A stretch of DNA of 64,000 bases, from contig NW_026960607.1 of NCBI RefSeq assembly GCF_021018805.1, forward strand, positions 4,714,501 through 4,778,500, read 5' to 3'. Below the pieces are notes generated by a model. The model had not been told where the DNA came from. It did no database searches and saw only the letters and a program-made list of their open reading frames with translations. The stretch is from Prinia subflava. Taxonomy: Eukaryota > Chordata > Aves > Passeriformes > Cisticolidae. Both the position numbers and the translations under genes were made by a program. Shown in pieces: positions 11,180 to 20,770 of this stretch. The number at the start of each line of letters is the position of its first letter. Position 1 is the first letter of the stretch.

Positions 11180-13253
11180 AAAATTCCTAAACACTTGTGT
11201 GTACTAGAGTTTCAATGTCAAAATTCCCCAGAGTGCAAATGTCCTCTACAAAACTCCTTAATGTTTAGAAATCTTACATAAGAGAAAACAAAAAAGATCT
11301 ACAAACCCAAAGCATACATAAACAGAGCAGAAGGCTACAACTCACCTAAAAAAGGCAGGGCTCTTCAAGACTGTAGCAATCCGCAGTGAGCTGTACCATG
11401 CTGACATTTTCAAAGTGCAATATTTTTTGCTTCCCTCCACACATGCAGATGTGCTCCTTCCTTTATATCATGTGTGTTCCTACTGTTATAGTTTGAGCCA
11501 AAGGGAATCTCAAGCCATAAAACAACCTGAGAATGTTCGCTAACTGTATTGTGATGTGAATGGCCTCCAAGTAAGAGTAGAAATATATATATATGCATAT
11601 ATTTATAAAAAAAGATCTTGCAGGTAATATGTTGGAAAGAGGTGAAAAGAAGTCAGCCTTCTCAATTTGCCTCAATATTAAAGTGCTTTTTAACAGCTAA
11701 AATAGAATTAAGAATTGAGTACATGAAATTAGATAACCTAAATATCATAATTGTGCGCATATAAGCGGAGAGGCATTAATGCATATTATTTCTGTTCAGT
11801 TTCTTCTAGTCTTTAATGAAATGGTGGAAAACCATATAATCGACAAACAATGCTGAGACTGCATTTGCCTCTAGACCAACTTTAAAGGAGCAGACTAGAG
11901 ATTCTGTAAGTGATCTAATCTCTTTCTACATTGATATTATCAGAAGTTTTCATTTTGGTGGGCTTCTCTTTATACAACTCTTAGCTGATGACATAAATAG
12001 TTTTTTTACTTAATTTTTCTGAGCTAATTTCTGAGTTGCTAGTAACTAACTGAAAATGGTATGATCTGTGCACCACAGTGACTTCCCAAACCTTCTGAAA
12101 TTTCTTTCTATTTCCTAAATGTAACTCTACATAACTTTTTCTACATAACCTTTGCCCTGGATAAGGTAATATAATGCTAAGAATAAGACCAAGGAGCAAA
12201 ATTTTATGTAGAGTTATATTGTAACATGCTTAAAATTAATGTTTACTGAATTCTTCTTGAAGGTTTAAGTGAAAGATTGTTTCCAGATTCTGTGGATTTC
12301 TACACCTCCACGTAAAGCTCTTTCAGTATGGATTTAGCAGAGGGGTTCATTGTGTTTTTAAGAGAATTCTTTAAAAACAAAAAGTGAATATTTTGGTTTT
12401 CTGAAGTAGACTGATTTTGTTGAGATGCATGAGTACGGAAGCAGTTCAGCAGGAGTGCCTCTGAAGTCCGGCATGGGCTGCCAGCTCCATTCCTTCTGTG
12501 CTATGGCTGCCTTCTGCCTTGGGTGAGACACGAGCTCTTCCCTACCACATGTCCTCATTCCCATGAGGAAGGAGCACTGGAAGAAGATACAACATGATTT
12601 CTTCAGACCCTGGCTGGACACCCAGGGCACCACGAAAGTCTGCAGTGCACAGAAACCCCATCTGCACCATCTTCCTACAGTCAGTTTCAGAATGACAGCA
12701 AGACTGAGAGGGAAGGAATAACAATATAATCTGCTGGTTTCAACAGACAACTGCTGTACTGACACAAGTTCCCTTTGCAAAATACCCAAAGAGAATTTAA
12801 TTTTAATTTTGGATGTGTAAAAAAAAAAGCAGACTTTCCCCCCTAATTTCAAAACAGGCCAAGTGGCTCTCTTGCTCTCTGAGCTTTCTCTCCTGCTCAA
12901 AAAGAAACCAGCTGCGGTCAGTCTGAGTGCCAGCGGCAGTAAAGATGCAAACAGGAGTTTTCCACCCATATCATTGATCTCTAGTTCCCAAACTCATCTT
13001 AGCATGCTACTGATTTCACAGATGTGCACTTATTGGCATTTATCTTCCTGCTTCTATTCTTGGAGGTTTGCTCACAGTCTCTCATGTTGGTTGGTCAATC
13101 CCCATGCAGCATGTGGCCGTAGCTTTCAGGGAAATGGAAATTCCTGAAAATCCCATTGTGGAAAACAGAATTAAGTAATACAGCCTCTTCTCAAAACCTT
13201 CACCTTTTGAAGTATATTTCTAAATTAAATGCACAATAGTGCCAGGGGGGTAT
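11180..13253. other. Intergenic between the NUMT and the nested ERVs
   Basis: AT-rich. A 203-codon minus-strand frame (12358-12969) shows no domain or codon signature and I regard it as chance. No RNA gene or repeat was recognised. Confidence 0.55.
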
Positions 13254-13258
13254 TGCAC

Positions 13259-14058
13259 TGTTGGGGGTTAGATTTGGCTCTTTTTTCACTTACAGAATTT
13301 TTCCCATAAGTTTCTAAGAATCCCTAACGAGAGTACTTGAAAGACATAGCAGCACAAGGCTACACCTATTGTTTTTAAGTCTCTAGGAGTGTCCCTCAGA
13401 GGGGAGAGATAATGAGAGCTTTGGGAAAAGTAAAAAGACAGAGCTGGGGGAGGGGGAGACACTCTTGCTCTCAGCATTGAGGGAGACAGTCAAGATGCCC
13501 CTCACTGCAAGAAGAGGTCACAGTCATCACTCTGCCTCTACCTCGTCCTGGGAAATCCACCGTCATCTGCTTGTGTACCCGGGAATCCTGAGCTTGTTTT
13601 CTCCAGTCTTCCCCCCACCGCCGCTGCTTCTTCGGAGCTTTGAGGCTCTCCTGCTACTCTGTAGCCCTGCACTGCCCAGCCCTGCCGGGACACCCCCTGC
13701 TGCTCAAGCTACCAGTGCAGAGCTCCTCATCTCATCCACCAGCCCGGAACTTTCCACCGTTTCATCTCAGCCTCTCGGGGTCCTGCAGAGACACCAAGAT
13801 CAAACTGCCCCAGGGTTTCTGTGAAAGAAAGCCCTCGAGGTTCTTGGTTCTGTTTATTACTAATGCTGTAGTTGTTGTTTGTTTGTTGTTTTGTCATATA
13901 TACTAGTAAAGAACTGTTATTCCTATCCCCATACCTCTGCCTGAAAGCCCCTTTAATTTTCTAAATTAGAATAACTTGGAGGGAGGGGATTTGAATTCTC
14001 CATCTCTAGGGAGGTCCTGCCCCCTTCCTAGCAGATACCTGTCTTTCAAACCAAGACA
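13259..14058 (+). repeat. 5' LTR of the outer ERVL-like provirus
   Basis: Begins TGTTGGGGGTTAGATTTGG and ends AAACCAAGACA. About 800 bp. It pairs with 36008-36830 and with the solo LTR at 3293-4089. A segment near 13320-13340 is shorter than in the 3' LTR. Open frames inside (about 13465-13906) recur in every copy and reflect LTR similarity, not a gene. Confidence 0.93.
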
Positions 14059-14064
14059 GATTTT

Positions 14065-14082
14065 TGGCACCCAAGGTGGGGC
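14065..14082 (+). other. Primer binding site of the outer provirus
   Basis: TGGCACCCAAGGTGGGGC lies seven bases after the 5' LTR. It begins TGG, as needed to pair with a tRNA CCA end, and looks closest to lysine-type PBS sequences. The tRNA assignment is tentative. Confidence 0.6.
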
Positions 14083-14185
14083 TTGAGGGCATTGAGAGAA
14101 AAAAGAATAACAGTTCTTAAGTGACCTTGTGCACTGGGTATAGAAACCTCCCTAAATAGCATCATGTGGTCTAGCTTACCTTGGT

Positions 14186-14748
14186 TTGCGTGGCATGTGG
14201 TTGTGGCTGTTTCTCCCATTTGCAGGCCCTTATCTAAACGTGGGCCCTATAACTGAGGCTACTGTGGCTGTTATCCAGTTTGCACTATGGGTTAATAAGG
14301 TGAGGAATTCATGGATTTTTAACTTCCTCTGGAAGGCAGGCACATGGATACATGGCTATCACACTCTAAGTGTTTGTTTGTGGGGTTACTTTAACAATGG
14401 TACCTACTGTGAGGAAATGACACCAGGGGAAATTTTTTCCCAACCCTTCACTCAGCTGTTTGAGTCTATTCCACCAGTTTTTGAAAGGTTTAAATCTTCT
14501 CTGAATGCTAATGATATCATACAATGGCTGGTATTGCTCACAAGCCTATTCTATTTAGTATTCTGAGATAAGGGGAGATTGACCTAGATAACCACCCTGA
14601 TACCTACCCCAGAGAATAAGGATACTGCCCTAGAGACTGGGGATGCTGCCATGGAGCCTGACACTGCCCCACAGACTAAGGATGCTGCCCCACCACCTGA
14701 CCCCGCCCCGCAGCCCACCTCAGAAATGAACCACCCAGATTGGGTGGG
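14186..14748 (+). pseudogene. ERVL-like gag, 5' portion (leader/N-terminal Gag)
   Basis: A 126-codon open stretch (14186-14566) with hydrophobic ends (WLWLFLPFAGPYL near the start, IIQWLVLLTSLFYLVF at the end) is followed, in the same frame, by TGA at 14564-14566 and TAG at 14585-14587, then a Pro/Asp/Thr-rich stretch to the class II insertion at 14749. The same frame resumes at 31412. The Pro-rich part is surely Gag. The hydrophobic part could be matrix or a separate leader ORF; I do not recognise it. Confidence 0.6.
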
Positions 14749-15141
14749 TGTAACCGAATTTCTTAGAGATCGTGGGCATAATGTGCTGTGGAATGAGATT
14801 TGAGCTATCCCAAACTGGGCCTCAGATTTGGGCCTGCTAGGCCTCAGCTTTTGGCCTGTGTAGAAGTAGATAAGCTTGTGGCGCAGCTAGAAATTGGGTT
14901 AAGGTATGGGTATCAATAGAATAGGGCAATTACTGAAAAGACACGGTAGCTGCCTTAAACTGTGATTGTTTACATAGTTGTTCACGCTTCACTGCCAATA
15001 GAAATGCACCTGTTACTTTAAACTATTCTTACTGTATATAACCAGCCATCTCGGGAATAAAGAGGAGAATATATGTTATAACCATATTGGTTCGACCTGC
15101 GTTGCTCTGTCTCCAGCCCCAAGATCGAGTCCCAGACTTCA
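14749..15141 (+). repeat. 5' LTR of the class II provirus
   Basis: Starts TGTAACCGAATTTC and ends CCCAGACTTCA. It has a TATA-like TATATA at 15035-15040 and a polyadenylation signal AATAAA at 15056-15061 only 16 bases later, so U3 ends close to the promoter and R is short. The first 55 bases match the end of env because env runs into the 3' LTR. Confidence 0.93.
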
Positions 15142-15143
15142 TC

Positions 15144-15161
15144 TGGCACCTGAACTGGGAC
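15144..15161 (+). other. Primer binding site of the class II provirus
   Basis: TGGCACCTGAACTGGGAC two bases after the LTR. It resembles the lysine-tRNA PBS used by many betaretroviruses, with a few mismatches. The tRNA identity is inferred. Confidence 0.65.
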
Positions 15162-15510
15162 TTGTTTTTCTTTCTTATTTTTTGCTTTGATGCAGATACT
15201 TGGACGTTTTGATACGGATTTTATTTGATATTATTACACTTAAATGTGGAGCTTAAATGCTGGTTTTATTTTGGTTTTTAAACTTTTCATCTAAACACGG
15301 ATTTCGCCTAAACACGGAGTAAGCCCCTGCCGTTTTGGAGTTTATTTTGTGTATCTGGATTCGGTCTGAACTGAATACACAGACATTCCTCAACTTACAG
15401 GGCTGAGGGTTGGAGAACATTTGCTGCCTCGTTTCACTTGAAGGACGACAGTGCCACGCTGTGAGGAAGGTAAGCAACAACCGCAAATTGAAACGAAAGG
15501 CTCTAAAAGG

Positions 15511-17746
15511 ATGGAAAAAGATTATCATGCTGCTTTGCAGCTGTTAGCTACAATTGCCTCCAAGAGGGGTGAAAAAATAAAGGACACTGATATAGACCAG
15601 TTAACCCTATGGGCTCGGAAGAAAGGAAAGTTAAATCAACCATCACTTCTTTTTAGTGAAGCAGAATGGAAATAGATAGGTGAATTACTATGGGAATCTG
15701 TGGTTTCGCAAGGGAAAGAAGCAAATATTTGCTCAGAATTAGGTGTAATTTGGAAAAAGGTGATAAATACCTTGCAAGCATTCGCTGCAGAATGCAGAGC
15801 TGCCCAAGCTGCAATTTTAGCCTTAGAGAGAACGACTCCTTGCCCTTCTGACTTAGGGGTCTCTCTCCCCGAAATAAAAGAACCAAAGAGAACATCTAAA
15901 GTAGCCAGATTCTTCGGAATAAGTTCCACGCATCCCGTCAAAGGGAACGCAGCTCCCCTTTGTTCATCCCTCCGCGATGTGGTAGATGTAGCTGACCATG
16001 CGGCTCGAGGGCAGGAAATTCTTTCGTCGGTCCTTGAGGCAAGTGAGAGCAAAAAGGAAGTGTCTCGGCCACCAGACTCAAGGGGCAGAGTGAAAGATGA
16101 GGATGCAGGCGTGGCTGAAGGCAGAGCAGGGCGGGCACAAGGGATGCAGAAGAGAGGCGGACCTCAGGGCGGTGCCGAGAGCGGGGCGGTGTTAGATTGC
16201 TCCTCGCCGGAAAAGGAGCTGACGTCGTCAGCACATGTGACCAAAACAAACATGGCTGCGCCCATGCCGAACCCCGAGAATGCAAATTTAGTTCAATCTG
16301 AGACCCCTGCGCCCCTGCAGCCTGCATCAGCAAGACCTGTCACCCATCCACAAGCATCCCACTACCCCCTGCCAGAATCTGACTCTGATGGACAGGCTTT
16401 TGAGCCTGACGATCGCTGCACACCTCGACCACCACAAAAGATGCAGAGATCAGATGAATTACAGCAAATAATAGCTAAGCTCGCTGAACTGTCTAATCGC
16501 CAGAGTCGATTAGAGCAACGGACAATCGAAGCATCTAAGATTTCTCCACAAAAAACGCATAACTTACAAACCCTTTCATCATTACACAGTAAGCAGGCAC
16601 TGCCGCCTGCTGCCCAGCAGATGGCGCTGCCTGCCAACCAAACAGACCCGATCCAAAGTCACTGGTCTGAAGCAAAGAAAAGCGCCATTCTGGCCGGAGA
16701 CTATGAAGCTGCAAATTTAATAGTTTGCCCAGTGTTAATTGAGCAGAACACTGCGAAATGGCAACCGCACGAATGGAAAGTTTTACAATCTGCTAAACAA
16801 ACTGTAACTGAACACGGAATTAGATCGGAAGCTGAAAAAAATATCATACAATATATTTTTACAGCTGATCTCTTGTGTCCGGCAGACAGCGCGAGCATAG
16901 CTATGCTTTTGCTAAGCCGGTCACAATTTCTTATTTTTGAAAGGGAATGGAGATGCCTTGTGACTGAAGAAGCCAACAAACACCAAACAGAAGAGATCCA
17001 TTCTATGGAATACAGCCTGACATGCTCACGTGGCATGGAGCCTATGCCACGACGAATGTACAATTAACTTTTCCAATTGAGATTCACCAGCTATCCCAGG
17101 CATTAGCCCACAAGGCCTTGCTACTGGTGCCAGATAAGAAAAGCCTGCATCATATGCTAATATTAAGCAGGGAGCTACAGAACCATACGGCCAGTTTATC
17201 GATCGTCTATCTACAGCTTTGAAAGATGCCCCAGATCTGCCTGCAGATGTACAAGAGCATTTATTTAGTTCTCTTGCATTTGAAAATGCAAATGCACACA
17301 CCAAAACCATACTGGCCTCCTTTCCCCAAGGCTTTGGAGTCGATGAAATGCTAGTAAGAGCAGCCAGAGCAGAACAAAATAATCAAACAGCAGCTTACAC
17401 TGCAGCTATGCAGGATGCAATGCAGCAACAAGGACATATTATCGCAGCTGCATTGACGGGAAAAGGCATCAGCTATTCCAATGGCAACAAAAAATCACCG
17501 TCGAACATCATTTGCTTCCGCTGTGGTGATACAGGCCATTTTAAGCGAATTTGTCAAAAGACTGTGTGGTGTCACAAATGTAATGCAGACACCCACGCCA
17601 CTGAAGCTTGCAAAAAACAGGGAAACTTCAAAGCCAGCGCGCTAAGGCACCGTGCCAAGACACAAATCAATGCCTTGACCCGCAAGATTCCAAAAATGGC
17701 TTCTTATACAAGAACAGGCCTGCCACATGGGGGAGTCTCGGCGTAG
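15511..17746 (+). pseudogene. Class II gag (matrix, capsid, nucleocapsid), disrupted
   Basis: Gag is the structural polyprotein. From ATG at 15511 a matrix-like start is broken by TAG at 15673-15675, then the same frame runs to 17067. Two frame changes follow in capsid, near 17005-17040 and near 17155, after which the conserved capsid major-homology-like stretch GATEPYGQFIDRL can be read. The third frame runs to 17746 and ends with two CCHC zinc knuckles, CFRCGDTGHFKRIC and CHKCNADTHATEAC, which bind genomic RNA. A Pro/Glu-rich linker with CpG-rich codons occupies about 16000-16440. One nonsense and two frameshifts rule out a full Gag product. Confidence 0.88.
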
Positions 17747-18346
17747 ATATAACAACAGCAGAAGAAGTCACCTTACAAGACAAGGAAGTAACCCTGATCC
17801 CCACCGATGTTTATGGACCAATGTACAGTACAATTTCTCTAGCTGGAGGTTTATTATTAGGAAGATCCTCCACAGGTAAACAAGGTATAATCATAATTCC
17901 AGGAGTCATTGATGCAGACTATACTGGACAAGTGAAAATAATGGCTTATGCGTTAAAGCCACCAGTAACTATTCCGAAAGGGAGCAGAATTGCTCAAATT
18001 ATCCCATTTGAAAACATTCTACCAAATCATCGGTTCCCGAGACAGCCAACTGAGCCAGAAAGAGGAAACAAAAACTTTGGATCAACTGGCCACAAGGTTT
18101 TCCTTACAGTAAGCCTGAAAGAGCGCCCACGAATCACAGTAAAATTACAATGAGGTGATGAGATCATTGACCGATCGCCACTTCTCGACACAGGCGCAGA
18201 TGTTTCGATAATGAATCAACTACATTGCCCAATTAATTGGCCTCTGCAATCTCCCTACACCCATGTGGTGGGAGTAGGCGGCATGAGCGTCCCTCCAATG
18301 AGTGCAGACCCTATTCGCATTATCTTTAATGATAATCAAGTCATTG
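17608..18346 (+). pseudogene. Class II pro: dUTPase domain plus 5' half of protease
   Basis: This frame overlaps the end of gag and lies in the -1 frame relative to it, as expected for betaretroviral pro. The dUTPase domain (about 17740-18050) shows PGVIDADYTG and GSRIAQII, the uridine-pocket and following motifs of dUTPases. TGA at 18151-18153 interrupts the frame. After it comes the aspartic protease active site LLDTGADVSIM (18181-18213). The frame is cut at 18346 by the gamma-like provirus and resumes at 26844. An A-run at 17612-17617 lies in the overlap but its phase does not match a canonical slippery heptamer. Confidence 0.88.
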
Positions 18347-18736
18347 TGTTAGCGCTGGAAAACATATAACCACACGAAGGCGATCATATGCGGTTCTTTA
18401 TTCAAGCGCGCGGGACACAGGGGTGATAATACACCCAAATCTGATGTCCAAAGGATACAGAGTCGATTCGTGATTTTTATAGTTTAAATTATACACGTTA
18501 ACTAACCCCCACCCCTAGATACTGATTATCCTATTCCTTAGTTACTATCTTAAATCATACCTACGCTTCTACCCTGATCCACACTTGATTTGGTTAAAAC
18601 AATAGCATGGAGCTGTTTACAGAAGCTGACGCTTGTTCCAAGCTAGCTGCGTCAAGTTCCAGTTGTACGTTCTCTACTTTCCTCCCCCTACACATTACTC
18701 AATCCAGAAATTATATTTTTTAACCCTCCACCAACA
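18347..18736 (-). repeat. 3' LTR of the gamma-like provirus
   Basis: On the minus strand it begins TGTTGGTGGAGGGTTAAAAA and ends CCAGCGCTAACA. A TATAAAA-like box (18475-18481) and AATAAA (18397-18402) lie in the expected order for U3-R. Nearly identical to 26452-26843. Confidence 0.95.
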
Positions 18737-18752
18737 TTCCCCCCTTTGAAAG
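18737..18752 (-). other. Polypurine tract of the gamma-like provirus
   Basis: On the minus strand CTTTCAAAGGGGGGAA runs directly into the LTR TG. It primes plus-strand DNA synthesis in retroviruses. Its uninterrupted G6 run is consistent with a well-preserved element. Confidence 0.8.
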
Positions 18753-18817
18753 TATTTTCACTCTAATATACTAAGTGTAAATGCTTTCACTTAATACAGT
18801 CCATTAGGCTTCAGAGT

Positions 18818-20770
18818 TCATACTGTATGTTCATCTTCAAATCCTCTGTTGTCATAGGCTTTGTCCGGGATGTTGTTGCGGATTGAAGGTGCTGGGTTCC
18901 GTGCCAATGCCTTCATTATGGTCCTGTTCCAAGATGCCTTTTTCTGTATCTCTCTCTTCAGGATTCTGTAAACTAACCAAATTACTAAAAATATAATCAG
19001 TAAAATTATCAGATTTTCAAGGATAGACTTTATCCATGAACTCACATTCCATCCTAATCCTTCAAAGATTTTACCCAACCAGCTAGTAGCTAAATCCTTT
19101 TGTTCCTTTTGTGCCTCATGCTCTATTTGTTTTAACTGACTGATGTCATGTTCTACATCTGCAGTTACATTTGGGATGTGGATGCAGCAATGGTCGATTT
19201 GTCCCTTTAAATATCCACACACTCCGTGCTCTTTCAAAAGTAACATATCTAAAGCCAAACGATTTTGCAGGGTCATTTTGGTGGTGGCCTGTAATTGCAC
19301 ATTGAGTTCCCTAAATCCCTCTCGTGTGATTCTTGCTAATCTGTCTACCTGACCTGTGAGTCTATATAGCATTTCTCTATTTCGATAATTTGCAATGGGA
19401 CTAAACAAGGATTCTAGGGCCCACCCAATCTTTACTCCACTAGAGGGTTCCTTCCAAGTGTCATCTGGGTTCTTGTCTTCTGAGACGTCTCGCTTTGCTT
19501 TTATTTGCAAGGCTTCACTGCTCTTGTTAAATGGGGATTTCTTCCAAATTGGACATAAAGTGGGAAGGCCCAGGGTGATTTCTCTTACCTCCCCATCCAT
19601 AGGCAAGTGTGTTGTCCATGTGCCATCACTCATTGCCCATACAAATGGTCCTGGACTTCGAATTGTACTACTGCTACATCCTACTATAATCTTAGAATCT
19701 ATTTTGCCTTGTTTGTGTTTAATTTTCCTGCAGGCACAACCAATTCGTAAGGCTATTGCCAATGGTGACCACTGTTTCATTTCCAGATTATCAGAGGTGC
19801 AATCATAAATTTTCTTACATACCCACCAACTTACCTTATTTGCCTCTTTCTGACTGCTAGTATCAGTATTTGTCACTGTGGGATCTGTCTCATTTTCAGA
19901 GCCTTTCCATTTAATGCACCAGGGTGTGCTTTCCATATATTGGAATTTCTGGAGGATGCTCACAGACCATGCACTGTCCCAAGGTTCCAGTCCTTTCCAA
20001 TCCTTCTCTTCACATTTCCACACCACAACACTTTCTGTAGCGTTGTCCCTGATCTTTTGATAGCGTAGAAACCAACATTGCCATTTTGCAAGGTCTTGGT
20101 CCTTAACCCACCACTCTATGATTTGTCCCAATTTGCCATTACTAAGAATGCACTCTGACTTTCTCATGGATTGCATATAGGAATCCTCTGTTATCTTCCA
20201 GTATTCTCTGACCACCACCCTTGACTCTGGTACTTGTTTACAGTTAATTGTTTTGTTCCCTCCTATTTCAGGTAATTTTGACGTTATTATTCCCCAGCTT
20301 ACTGGGTCCCCTGCTGCCTTTGGTATTGGCAGACAGGCCGTTATTCTGCTGGTATTATGCATTTTGGCAAAGTCTCTGACCAATCCAATCATTACATTCT
20401 CAGCCCGAATTTCATTAGAAATTTCTATTACTTGTGTTTTTGCCTGTATCTCTCTCTTCATTCTAGAATGAAGAGTTGTTAGTTGACCCTTCTGTATCCC
20501 ATATCCCAAAGTAACAGCAATCCCTACTGGTGACATTAGTATCCATGAAATTAACATTACCCACAGGAAGAGCATGAGCACAGTTACCAATACCATTTGA
20601 ACAGTTACAGACGTTTCAGCCTCAGCTTTGTTGGTCCAAAAGTTTCTACAGCCCACGACTGGACTCCACGAGGGACCTTCTTCACACGTGTGTAGTGTAT
20701 CCAGGGTTCCACTCCAGCCACTTTGACTGCTGTAAAGGTGGTTAGCAGTACCTGATGGGGACCAGTCCAC
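18818..20770 (-). CDS. Gamma-like provirus Env glycoprotein, open frame
   Basis: Env mediates receptor binding and fusion. The 650-codon frame overlaps the end of pol by 166 bp; translation probably uses a spliced mRNA, and the Met before the hydrophobic stretch VLVTVLMLFLWVMLISW (about residues 60-75) may be the true start. Surface subunit: residues about 90-427, many Cys and N-X-S/T sites. A furin-like KAKR is at about 424-427. The transmembrane subunit has a heptad region, LQNRLALDMLLLKEHGVC at about 510-526, a CX9CC cysteine motif, and a membrane anchor ILLIIFLVIWLVY near 590-603, then a 45-residue tail. No stop or frameshift is seen. The CX9CC spacing differs from the CX6CC of the class II Env at 30414-31070. 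Ancestry of this Env is uncertain. Confidence 0.85.
   Translation of the reverse strand: MDWSPSGTANHLYSSQSGWSGTLDTLHTCEEGPSWSPVVGCRNFWTNKAEAETSVTVQMVLVTVLMLFLWVMLISWILMSPVGIAVTLGYGIQKGQLTTLHSRMKREIQAKTQVIEISNEIRAENVMIGLVRDFAKMHNTSRITACLPIPKAAGDPVSWGIITSKLPEIGGNKTINCKQVPESRVVVREYWKITEDSYMQSMRKSECILSNGKLGQIIEWWVKDQDLAKWQCWFLRYQKIRDNATESVVVWKCEEKDWKGLEPWDSAWSVSILQKFQYMESTPWCIKWKGSENETDPTVTNTDTSSQKEANKVSWWVCKKIYDCTSDNLEMKQWSPLAIALRIGCACRKIKHKQGKIDSKIIVGCSSSTIRSPGPFVWAMSDGTWTTHLPMDGEVREITLGLPTLCPIWKKSPFNKSSEALQIKAKRDVSEDKNPDDTWKEPSSGVKIGWALESLFSPIANYRNREMLYRLTGQVDRLARITREGFRELNVQLQATTKMTLQNRLALDMLLLKEHGVCGYLKGQIDHCCIHIPNVTADVEHDISQLKQIEHEAQKEQKDLATSWLGKIFEGLGWNVSSWIKSILENLIILLIIFLVIWLVYRILKREIQKKASWNRTIMKALARNPAPSIRNNIPDKAYDNRGFEDEHTV

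Noticed and set aside
10832..11194. 120-codon minus-strand frame
   Set aside because: Antisense shadow of the cytochrome b fragment.
12358..12969. 203-codon minus-strand open frame starting with a hydrophobic stretch
   Set aside because: No domain, no splice context and no homolog that I recognise; composition fits chance in noncoding DNA.
13465..13906. Repeated open frames shared with 36381-36678 and 3397-3876
   Set aside because: They are parts of the ERVL-family LTR, conserved because the LTRs are copies of each other.
17612..17618. AAAAAAC as a gag-pro frameshift signal
   Set aside because: In the gag frame the heptamer is out of phase (TGC AAA AAA CAG), so the canonical slippery arrangement is not met.
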